The position numbers and the translations under genes are program-made. DNA of 64,000 bases from Chondrus crispus (taxonomy: Eukaryota; Rhodophyta; Florideophyceae; Gigartinales; Gigartinaceae), in assembly GCF_000350225.1 (NCBI RefSeq), contig NW_005178620.1, positions 286,729-350,728 on the forward strand, read 5' to 3'. Positions 38,811-47,316 of this stretch are shown here, piece after piece. How positions within the stretch are numbered: the stretch's first letter is position 1; every line of letters begins with the position of its first letter. The notes under the pieces were generated by a model, which saw only the letters and a program-made list of their open reading frames with translations, searched no databases and was not told the origin of the DNA.

Positions 38811-39210
38811 ACCGGCGCACGCCGTGCCCCGGCATGCCGGCCGGTCCGTTCTGTCACGAGTCCTGTCGGGCCGGCCCGCTTCGAAGATCGAGGACACCAA
38901 TGACGACACGCCCCCTGTCCTGGAGTCTACGACGGACCTCGTCCCCTGTCTCCGGGAACGAGCCGTGAGCAGCCACGAATGAGGAGCTCACCGCGGACGC
39001 CTACGCCGCTCTCGGTCCACGACACACAGCGAGGGATCATCAGCGGAGCGTCGCCCGACTCTCCCGCGGCTCGAAGGAAGGCGGGAGAGGGGGCGCGCAA
39101 GCGCACGCGTCAGCACGAGGACAACTGCGTTTACTGTGGCAAGAGGTCAAGACAGTCCTTACCGTACCTCTGTCTCTCGTATCGACGGAGGCCCGCGGCT
39201 GCGTAGTGGA
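38811..39210 (+). other. Spacer between hairpin array and antisense ORF
   Basis: GC-rich, no convincing ORF or repeat. Confidence 0.35.
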
Positions 39211-41700
39211 CTAGCCATCCGAGCGGTTAGCGTCATTGGGGGTCACGCGGGACCCCGATTCGTAGTAATGCGGAGAACAGTACCCCGGATACGGAGGGGC
39301 TTCGACGTCCACATCCGTGAGGCTGGGCATCGCGAGGCGGACGTCCTGGGCGTCGACGCGCGCCGTCTCGTCGCGAAGATCGTAGCCCCGAGACGAAGGA
39401 GGGTCGGTCCCGTAGTTCGCATACGGGTCGCGGACTACGGGCGCGATCGGACCGCGAAGAAAAGCACTCCCCGCTGGCGAGGGCATTGACCGAGACGAAC
39501 GAAGACTATTGCGCTCGCGCCGGTAGCGCTCAAGGTCGTGCCCCGCGCGTTCGTACGCCGCCCGCAGGGACGACAACTCGTGATGTAACCGCTGTAGTTC
39601 CGCTGTCCTCGCCTCCAAGTCGCGACGAAGGCCCCGCGCCTCGTCGCTCCGAGCCAGAAACCAGGCCCCTAGGGTGCTGATAACCCCACCCACGGTCCAC
39701 GAACGATGGATGGCCGCACCCAGAGCTTGCGTTAATTCGGGAATGGCTGCCAGCTCCTCCTGGGGGAGTACGAGGGCGCGCACGACGCGCGCATGGGCAG
39801 GTTCTTGCCTCACTAAGTCAAGAGGCGGGACAGGGAGTACGACTTGCGTGGGCGTGACGCCCTCTGAGGACCCGTGAGTATTGGAAAAGGGGATCACAGG
39901 AAAGGGATTCGGGACGGAAACAACGAGATCCGGGCCCACCGCATCGAGGTCCTTGTAGCGCTTTCGTCGGCCACGTCGGCTTTCGGAACCGACGCCTCCC
40001 CTCTTCCCCGTATTCCCGACGACCGGGGGATTTGGGGAGGAGCGCGCGACAAAAGCATCACCGGTCGGTTCGTACGAGAGGTAGGAGCTCCGTGTCCCCG
40101 TGGTGTAGTCTAGCCACGGCCGATGGTGACGCGCGCTGACTTCCCCGGCGCGAGACATGAGCGCAACCGCGTGACCAAACGTCCACGGGACATGACCCGA
40201 GCCGTGCTCCGAAGAGTGACGGGCCACCTCGGGAAGAGTGGACGCGACCCGCCCCACGAACGTGATGACCGGGCCCGGCTGGAGAAACACCCGCGCGTGC
40301 GCATGCACCTCAGCCATAAAGCCGCAGCACACGGACCACGCCCACTCGCGTCGGTAATTGTACGCGAGCCGTGAGTGGGCTGGGTGCTGCCGATCCGCGC
40401 AGGCATAACCGAAATGTTTCAACATGGGAGGCAGTAGCGGATGTATGCCCAAGGAGGGAAAAGCGTCCATTACGTCGAGGGGGAGCGGGGGGAAATCCTC
40501 GGACGACAATCCGGACGCAAAAGACGCCGAACGAACGACACGGCCGTCAGTCTCATCCCTCCCCCGATACGCAGCCCAATCGTAATGGGCGAATCCCACT
40601 TCATGAAGGCGCATAAGGGAACAGGACGATTTCTGCAGAGCGACCAACGGCTGTGTGTACGCGAACGGGCGAGGGGAGACGTACAGCGCTGACACTTCGG
40701 GTTGTAAGAATCGTCGCGGATCGAACTGCCCCGGACCGGCCAGGTACGAACCCATCCGGTCCACGTACGTCACCTCGGCGACACTGTACGCAAACGAACG
40801 ATCGCCGGGCAACTCGTCGGGCAGCTGGTATCCGGAACCGCCGCCCTCCTCCATCAGCCGATTCAAGGACGCGGACGCCTCCTCGGCGCCACCAGTCTCG
40901 TAGACCTTCAGGACACGGGCTAAGTCCGGTCGAAGCCACGCCCGCGCCACCACCTCCTCGATAGCCACCCCCGAGCGACCCTGACGCCGCCACGGGTACT
41001 GGAGGTCGCTGACGGGAAGCAGCGCTAGGTCTACCGATGGCGACCCCAACCACTGGGTCGTCGACTCGCCCTCCCCCTTTCCCACGTCGGCAACAGCTGT
41101 TGCCCTGGGGTAGGGCATGGCCGACCGTGCTGGGGGCCGGCGAGTCGGACAAGCGGTTCCCTCCGAACCTAGGGCCGCTGGCACTGGCGCAGCAGCCGTG
41201 TCGCGCGCAATCGCGCCCGCTGTAGCAGGACGTACAGCACCACCAGCGGACGACGCTTGGGCAGGCCGAAAAGACAAGACAGGTCTCCCGGAATCTGAGG
41301 CCGGGGTCACGAGCTCGACAGAGACAGTAGACGACCGGCTCCTCGTCCTTTGAAAAGGCGGGCGTGTCGTAGTCTCTGCGACGCTCTCGGTACCGCCGGA
41401 CGCCACGACGGTCGACGGCGACCCCGCCAATACCACAGGAGCAGAGGTCGCGGCCGGAGGTCCGGGCACGGCCGCCGCGACGACAAGCGGCGGCAACGGC
41501 AACGGCGGCGGAGATGGGCCCGGAGTTGGATCGCCCATGCCTATACCAGGGGACGCGGAGAGTCGAGCGAAGAGGACGGTGCTGGACGAGCAAATGGGAG
41601 CGGCAGGGAGGCGAACAAGTGGAAACCGGCGAGCCACACGGGCAAAGCGAGAGCAGCGACACGGGGAGTGAAGGGGGCACAGGTCACCACGGAGGGACAC
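39211..41700 (-). CDS. 829-aa antisense ORF in the 3' region of the chromovirus
   Basis: An uninterrupted 829-codon frame on the strand opposite gag-pol. Residues 1-230 are Pro/Ala/Ser-rich. Residues ~230-560 have ordinary globular composition with aromatic-rich stretches (LAYNYRREWAWSVCCGFMAE, SRLAYNY). A basic patch RRGRRKRYKDL (~575-585) may be a nuclear signal. Residues ~690-745 are strongly heptad-like (ARGLRRDLEARTAELQRLHH and onward), a probable coiled coil. No domain recognised. Antisense ORFs in this position are known in some large plant Ty3/Gypsy lineages; no similarity to those can be claimed here. High GC makes long chance ORFs easier, but the composition changes and the coiled coil argue for a real protein. 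Confidence 0.55.
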   Translation of the reverse strand: MSLRGDLCPLHSPCRCSRFARVARRFPLVRLPAAPICSSSTVLFARLSASPGIGMGDPTPGPSPPPLPLPPLVVAAAVPGPPAATSAPVVLAGSPSTVVASGGTESVAETTTRPPFQRTRSRSSTVSVELVTPASDSGRPVLSFRPAQASSAGGAVRPATAGAIARDTAAAPVPAALGSEGTACPTRRPPARSAMPYPRATAVADVGKGEGESTTQWLGSPSVDLALLPVSDLQYPWRRQGRSGVAIEEVVARAWLRPDLARVLKVYETGGAEEASASLNRLMEEGGGSGYQLPDELPGDRSFAYSVAEVTYVDRMGSYLAGPGQFDPRRFLQPEVSALYVSPRPFAYTQPLVALQKSSCSLMRLHEVGFAHYDWAAYRGRDETDGRVVRSASFASGLSSEDFPPLPLDVMDAFPSLGIHPLLPPMLKHFGYACADRQHPAHSRLAYNYRREWAWSVCCGFMAEVHAHARVFLQPGPVITFVGRVASTLPEVARHSSEHGSGHVPWTFGHAVALMSRAGEVSARHHRPWLDYTTGTRSSYLSYEPTGDAFVARSSPNPPVVGNTGKRGGVGSESRRGRRKRYKDLDAVGPDLVVSVPNPFPVIPFSNTHGSSEGVTPTQVVLPVPPLDLVRQEPAHARVVRALVLPQEELAAIPELTQALGAAIHRSWTVGGVISTLGAWFLARSDEARGLRRDLEARTAELQRLHHELSSLRAAYERAGHDLERYRRERNSLRSSRSMPSPAGSAFLRGPIAPVVRDPYANYGTDPPSSRGYDLRDETARVDAQDVRLAMPSLTDVDVEAPPYPGYCSPHYYESGSRVTPNDANRSDG

Positions 41701-41790
41701 GAGCGAGTGTGCCTACCGTCGGGACAGGACAGGCGGAAGAGAAGGAACACGATCTACAAGCCCAGGAGTGAACGCGGACGCTCACCCTTG

Positions 41791-41802
41791 AGAGGGGGGT
41801 GA
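41791..41802 (+). promoter_or_regulatory. Polypurine tract of the chromovirus
   Basis: AGAGGGGGGTGA lies directly before the 3' LTR and is the expected plus-strand primer. Confidence 0.7.
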
Positions 41803-42402
41803 TGTGGTATAACCCCAAACGGAAATTCGGAAATTAGATTAGGATTAGATCAGCGACAGTAAGGCACGAGCCTTACAGCTACGCGCGCACACACGTGTCC
41901 TCCACATGTACGGGACGCGTACTACACGTGGACTGTCAGCCCCGACGGCTGACAGCGTTACAGTGTCGGTCGACCGGCACTACTGTAGAGTTATGATAGG
42001 CTACAATGTACATTAAATATGAGCGGATCGCCGGCGGTGGAGGACGACAAGCACGGACTTGTCAAGGATCCTCCACCTTGGTCCGCCCGCTTACTTTTAG
42101 GTACTTCCGTCCGTTTTACCTAGGAGTCGCACCGCGCGCGGGTTGAGGACGCGCGTAGCACGCCCACGATCCGGCTCCACCTCCGCCCGTCGGTACTGGA
42201 TCGTCACCCAGTACCGCTCCGGGGCGTCGAGGCGTAGAACCGCTCGCGCGTGCGCGCGTCCTCCCCGATCCCGCTCTACCACCGCTACCTCGAGCCCGTG
42301 CTCGGTACCGTGGGTGGGCCGTGCTTCTGTCTTCCCGCCGATCGGGGTCTTTCCGAACTGTCAGTACTCACCCCCCTCGTCGTTGGGGGTGATTATACTA
42401 CA
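41803..42402 (+). repeat. 3' LTR of the chromovirus (600 bp)
   Basis: Same length and borders as the 5' LTR. A G-run follows instead of a copy of the 5' flank. Confidence 0.95.
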
Positions 42403-42630
42403 GGGGGGGGCAAACGGATGATTGAATGCCATCACCAGGGGCTGGGTGGGGAAGAGGACGGGGGTGTGAGAAGTGAAAGGATATGGCGGCTACTGTATAC
42501 ACACGTTTATACAAAACAACACAACAGCGCGTCATGCTGCTTTGTGATTCAATTTTGTATCACATAATAGGGTTTCCTGCTCACGTTCCAGGGACAAATT
42601 GGGGCCAGGCCGATTTTACTGCATATATTT

Positions 42631-43637
42631 GTGTTTGTTTTGTACGGGTGCAGAATGCTTGCTAAGAAAGGGGAGGAATGGCTGGCGCGCTCTCCTGATG
42701 GTGTTGCAGTAATAAATTTAGATGAGCTCGGTTTGCAGGCTGGTAGCTCCGGAGACTCTAATACGCTGGCATCGGTTGAAATTAAGACTAATGTCCCCGA
42801 ATCCAGCCTAGACCATCTCATACAGAATGCGACAGTTGATGTGTGGAGTTGCAGAGTTGAAGAGGGACTATTCCTAGAACTAATACCCCAGGAGCATGCT
42901 GGACAACTTCTCCATCAAATGGTTGTGATGGCGGTCAACTATGTGGTCTATGTGGCTGCTTCTGATTCTGGTATTCTGTTTACTGCAGTTGTGTATTTCC
43001 GTCAGAGCATTTTGAAATCCTGCCATGAAGCCCTTTCATATGTGGCAGGTTCGCTCGTGGCTTGGGGCTATGGGCTTGATCCACTCCCACCAGCATTCGC
43101 GGACGATTCTACCGCAGAAATGCAAAAGCTCCGCTTGCCTTTTTGGACTTTAGTGAATAATTATGTGAAGGACAATGATGCCTTCCCCCCACTGAAGCTT
43201 TTCAAGCACAGTTCTCCAAGTCTTTATTGAAAGAAGAGGGGAGGGGTTGATGGCAGTGCGCAGGCTCCTGCCATTTAAGATCCTCGACCTCCTTCCTGAA
43301 ATGGGAACAGAAAATTGTGTCCCAAACTCTGAAAACCGTGGCAATCAATGAATGTATTGCATGGAGGATGAATCAAAGATGCTCATGGTTGGAAAGCAAA
43401 GAAACGTTCCAAAGTCTCGCAGCCTTTAGGCACTCCTTAAACATTATTCAGTCAATGGCGGATTTTATTTACGACCTCTTCCGGGAAGTCATTGTCTATG
43501 CAGAATCTGTGGGTCTAGAATCCGAGACTGAACAGCTGCGTGAGGACCAAATCGGAGATTCTGAGAGTCGTAGGCTTTTGGATTTGGCAAAACAACGCAA
43601 GAAAAAGAGGCTTCTTTTCTTTAATAGTGAAGATTGA
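42631..43637 (+). pseudogene. YqaJ-like (lambda-exonuclease fold) nuclease, decayed
   Basis: The first frame (42631-43230, 199 aa) has LARSPDGVAVI (Asp), LASVEIKTNVP (the ExK motif) and IPQEHAGQLLHQMVVMAVNY (the Q..H.. helix), the expected order of a YqaJ-type PD-(D/E)xK nuclease. A TGA stop (43228-43230) interrupts it; the same frame continues RGGVDGSAQ. After a missing base near 43277 (CATTTAAG) a second frame reads SFLKWEQKIVSQTLKTVAIN and on to a basic end at 43637. Such nucleases process DNA ends and are found in viruses, phages and eukaryotic TEs. The N-terminus is missing and the stop plus indel make this copy non-functional. Confidence 0.6.
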
Positions 43638-44029
43638 AAACGGTTGCGCATATCGGTCCGGGAACACACATTGAAGCAGTATCCTACACAGCAATACTGT
43701 ACACTTTGCCGGATGCACCGTTCCTCCGGACGTGAGCAGGGTTGGCGAGGTCATAGAACGACAACAGTGATTGGTTATTAAAAAGATTTTTCCTTCTTAA
43801 AAAGAACTGCGTTTGAATATTGCCTAAGCCGAATTTAAGCCTATTTATGGCTTTTATACACAGGTCGCCAATTCGGGAAAGTATCTTTATTCTTTGCGCA
43901 CTGCAGCAAAGTGTGTAATTTTTGTGAAACTGTAAAATTCACGGTTTCAAAGAGTGAATAATTCCTTGGAGTCATGATGTAGATCAATCTCCTCTACCTT
44001 TATGTCGATGAACTACAGATTCGACAATC

Positions 44030-44334
44030 TTGACCCATGAAGTGCGGAGGCAATGTCGCAGAAAGAGATTGCATATAGCTGGCATTTCAGAGATGCCAGC
44101 TATATGCAATCTCGCAGTCAGTCGAGCACATGATGCTCGGCAAGCGCTCGAGGAGGTGCTACACGGCAGTCCGATGGAGGTCTTGATGGGGCAAAAACTC
44201 CTTTACGTTCGACCGCGAGGGGTGCACAAAGGAGCAGCAGTGGCTGAAGTGTTGAGACGCTTCGATGTCGAGGGTGAGACGCCGGACTGAGTTTGTTCTA
44301 TTGGTGACGACCGAACCGATGAAGACATGTTTAA
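44030..44334 (+). pseudogene. Trehalose-6-phosphate phosphatase-like C-terminal fragment (left copy)
   Basis: The reading ARQALEEVLHGSPMEVLMGQ, YVRPRGVHKGAAVAEVL and then SIGDDRTDEDMF matches the C-terminus of HAD-type trehalose-6-phosphate phosphatases, including the GDDxTDEDMF metal-binding motif. In this copy a TGA (44288-44290) replaces the TGG (Trp) of the right copy. The frame ends TAA just after DMFK, so the end of the domain is also lost or diverged. Upstream the coding is interrupted by a 49-bp palindrome. Confidence 0.65.
44065..44113. repeat. 49-bp perfect palindrome in the phosphatase fragment (left)
   Basis: 21-bp arms (GAGATTGCATATAGCTGGCAT and its complement) around a 7-nt spacer. 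It marks the place where similarity to the phosphatase begins. Confidence 0.9.
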
Positions 44335-44545
44335 ATAAATATATCGCAATGCTGACGGGAAGAATATTAGTGTTCACACATGTACAGTTGAACGGAAGAG
44401 CACTTCAGCCAATTATTACGTACAGCATGTTGATGAAGTGCGTGACTAGTTGGAAAGGCTCACACAAGTAGATGTAAATTCGCCTTGATGGGGCATAAAA
44501 TATTTGTATAGGAAGAAGACATCGCATCTTCTCAGAGCCTGTCGC
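44335..44545. other. Convergent intergenic region between phosphatase and U1-70K ends
   Basis: About 210 bp of AT-rich DNA between two 3' ends that face each other; probably both 3' UTRs. Duplicated in the right arm. Confidence 0.5.
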
Positions 44546-45155
44546 TTAATGTTTTAGTCTCGGCCTTGCCTCCCTCCTCTCACTCCGTCGCTTGCTCGTG
44601 CACACATTGTTCGGATCGTCTAGCCTGTTTGGCAGCCAACCGTTAACAGTTCGACCCCTTTCCACATCTACCAAAATTCGATGGCCTCCTGACCTCATCC
44701 GGTTCGCTTCTCGATATGCAATCTTCATATCGCGTTCTCGTTCAAACTCAACAAATGCGTAGTCTCTCAAAACTCCCTCTCGATCTAATGGCATAACAGT
44801 TGCCACAGGGCCATATGCCTCGAATGCATCCTGAAATGACTTCTCCACCATGGTAAAGGGCAGATTAGCAGCAAAGAGCGTGCAATACGCACTTTTTGTC
44901 TTTGCCGAATCGTCGCTTTTTGGGTCCCACTGGTCTCCTCTCGTTTTTAACGATTTCCGAGGCCTTCTTCAACGCGGCGTTCCGAACACGCCGCCTTCTT
45001 TGAGCAGGTGTTTCAAAGGGTGTCTCCGGCTTGCTCTCACTTTCATCAGCCATTTTCGTATCGAGGGGTTCGGAGGAGAGGAGAGAGGAAGAAGGTCGAG
45101 GCGGCGACGGTGTCTCGCGGGACAACTCTGCAGCTTCCATTGCGGCGGGGACCAC
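44546..45155 (-). CDS. U1 snRNP 70-kDa protein-like, RRM (one frame break)
   Basis: Minus strand. The N-terminal frame (45155-44944) has ETPAQRRRRVRNAALKKASE. After an A5 run (44944-44948) a second frame reads DQWDPKSDDSAKTK, CTLFAANLPFTMVEKSF (RNP2 region), GVLRDYAFVEFERERDM (RNP1), then ILVDVERGRTVNGWLPNRL. WDP before the RRM and VDVERGRTVxGWxPxRL after it are hallmarks of U1-70K, which binds stem-loop I of U1 snRNA in the spliceosome. The Gly- and RS-rich tail of animal and plant proteins is absent: the protein ends ~20 residues later. The last ~36 codons lie inside the left inverted arm. The frame break is probably a homopolymer error. Confidence 0.75.
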
Positions 45156-45849
45156 TGCAGGACTTGAAAATGGATAAGATGTGGGCGAGTGCAGTGATGA
45201 TGCGGATAGGAAGCGTAAATATCACCACCCGAATCCGCCCCTAGGGGTGAAGGCGGGAGAAGGAAGAGAAGAACGACTGGGGGAAGTGCAAGAGAGGATG
45301 GCGAGCGATCCGTTTTTGGGGAGAGCGCAGGCTGTTCACTTGCCACACGCTCACGCGGCGTGGCACGTATGCCCGAGTCATAATACTGATCCATGGAAAT
45401 AAATATCCTTATTACATAAAAAATCACATCCCGTTGCGCTGCGCCGCGCGTTGGTGTGCCGCGCGCTGGACACAGACCGCCTGCAGAGCGAGTGTACAAA
45501 ATGAAAAATATGACTATGACACAAAAATTAATTCCCGGAGACTCCCTGGGGGCTTGTCACTGCGCCCGCCCGCATCGCTTCGACCACGCCTGCTGCAGCT
45601 CCCCCCCGGGTAGCCCGCCCACCTCACCGACGCCCGTCCGTTTGGCGTCCCCCGCGCGCTTGCCATCGGCCGCCGGCGCGTCGGCCGCCGCTGCCGTATC
45701 TATACCGCCGCGCAAGCGCTACGGCCGCTCGCGACCCGACCGTCCACACCGCGCCCACCCCCCCTCCCTCCAAAATTGGCCTCCCTTTCCAACCTGCAGT
45801 CGCAACGGCGCGTCCTCGGCTCGCCCGTGCCGCTCGAAGCCGTCGCGCT
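45156..45849. other. GC-rich spacer between U1-70K and the DENN-like fragment
   Basis: No supportable coding region. Likely the U1-70K promoter side plus decayed sequence. Confidence 0.35.
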
Positions 45850-46792
45850 CCCGGCCTCTGTGCCTTCATCCACGTCTTGACAAACTGCTTATTGTACAGC
45901 TCAAACTGTGAGACATTCATCTCGTCGACCATTTCAGAGCTCCAAGTTTCGCCGCCTAACGGTCCCCCGAGCACCCCCTCAACCGACGCCACCGATCGCA
46001 GAAAGCAAATTCAGGTACTCACGCAACCGTCTACGAATGTAGTCATCCAGCCCGACATACGCCCCCGACGACGAGACAGACGCCGACGACGTGCCCGCCG
46101 AAAAAGTCAAGTCGCGCATGAATCACCGCTCGACGCACGTAATGCGACACAGCGGGTCGATACTCCCCGACACCGACACCTTGCCCGTCGTCAAATTGAC
46201 CAGTGCGTCCACAATAGGCACTCTGCCGTTCCGCGGAGGCCGTCTGGGCGCTTGGAACCGGGGACGGTTTCCCGGGCGTAGACAAACAACAAGTGTCTCC
46301 ATTCCCCGGCGACGGCGTCGACGACACTGGGACAGAAGAGCTCTTCGAGCCGCGAATCGGCGTCTGCTACTTGGGCGTGGGCTTCCCCGAAGGCCGCGTC
46401 GGCGTGGAGCTAGACTTTTGCAAAAATGCGTGGGCAGTCTGCACGAGCGGAGACTCCGTCTTCGCGGCGGCGGCCTTCTTTGCGGCCGAGGCGGCGGTCG
46501 ACGAGAGTTGCAAGCCCACGTTATGCGACGTGCCTATACGGCAGGGCCTCCTAGATTGATTCGGAATGAGCTCTGCTACGAGCAGCAGTGAGGCGTACGG
46601 CTGGAGAATGACGCGATCGCCGTGTCCGAACAGGGCGAGCGGGAGGCCGAGGGCAGCGGAATCGGGCCCGTGGTCGAGCGGGGGCACGGCGGGGGCAATG
46701 GTATCCAGGGCGCCGATGATGTGTGAACACGGGGGAGTGTGCTCTTGGGATGAGGGTAGAGCACTCTGACTCAAATATGCTAAAAATATCAC
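45850..46792 (-). pseudogene. AVL9/DENN-like fragment, frame-broken
   Basis: Minus strand, in pieces. 46792-46367 reads LGLPLALFGHGDRVILQPYA then SRRPCRIGTSHNVGLQ. Around 46230-46000 a frame reads IVDALVNLTTGKVSVSGSID and later AYVGLDDYIRRRLREYLNLL. 45960-45870 reads EMNVSQFELYNKQFVKTWMK. The order (FG..LPY, GTsN, VNLTTGK, DDYIR, FV.TW) resembles AVL9-type DENN proteins, which act in late secretory traffic. Stops and frame changes separate the pieces. It may be a pseudogene, or exons with introns. Similarity is judged by eye and is only moderate. Confidence 0.4.
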
Positions 46793-47316
46793 ATTTCACT
46801 GTACCTGCACTCCCAAATTATTATTTTTTCTGCTAGGGAGTTTAGCGCTACTCTTGTAGTCTCGTTCCGCACGATTTGGCCATGTCGAACTGCGAAACTG
46901 TGGTTTGTGTTCTTGTTCAGTTGCGCGGAGAATGACTGAAGGCAACATTGTCCGGTGTCTGCCTCAGGTAGTTTTTGAAAAGACGAAGAAGGCGCCGTTG
47001 CCCTTGTCATTTTGTAAGGGCTTGCGATCCGCGCGCGGTATCTTTTATCAATATTATGTCAGATCGAAGAATGGGTTGCAAGACGATATGAAGGATTCCA
47101 TCTTTTGGACTTAGGAGAGAGCTTGTCCATGACATCTCGCGTAAAGTGTCCACGGCTTCCAGAAAATCTTGAAGGCTACGAAGAACAGCAACAAACCCTC
47201 TCACGCGGCGTTTGTTTGAATCAACAAACATGACACCGCCGCTGTCAACTGCAGCTTGCTGATGTAATGTAGGGTAGATGTAGGACCAAACAGACGGCCA
47301 TTTCGAAGAAATGGAC
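46793..47316. other. Spacer downstream of the ParB/methylase gene
   Basis: Short ORFs only; nothing recognised. Confidence 0.35.

Larger units (their letters stand above)
29025..42402 (+). mobile_element. Ty3/Gypsy chromovirus, 13.4 kb
   Basis: Order: LTR, primer-binding site, gag with CCHC knuckle, protease, RT, RNase H, integrase, chromodomain, hairpin-repeat array, antisense 829-codon ORF, polypurine tract, LTR. It is markedly GC-rich compared with neighbouring DNA. At 13.4 kb it is long for a chromovirus because ~4.8 kb lies between pol and the 3' LTR. No 5-bp target duplication is visible: TTTAT precedes it and GGGGG follows. Low LTR divergence points to recent insertion, but gag has an in-frame TAG and pol has a frame change. 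Confidence 0.9.
43763..44657 (+). repeat. Left arm of ~895-bp inverted duplication
   Basis: Starts AACAGTGATTGGTTATT and ends ACAGTTCGACC. The reverse complement lies at 55233-56126 with about 8 differences by eye (~0.9%). It holds an AT-rich 260-bp segment, a trehalose-phosphatase 3' fragment and the 3' end of U1-70K. Confidence 0.9.

Noticed and set aside
37605..38982. ORFs of 230-360 codons on both strands in the hairpin array, rich in Arg, Ala and Ser
   Set aside because: They are produced by a GC-rich tandem repeat open in many frames. No protein-like composition is shared with neighbours.
11300..44290. Reassignment of TGA to a sense codon (TGA in helicase, YqaJ-like and phosphatase frames)
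   Set aside because: Only one case replaces a Trp codon. Other genes end at TGA normally and use TGG for Trp, so nonsense changes are simpler.
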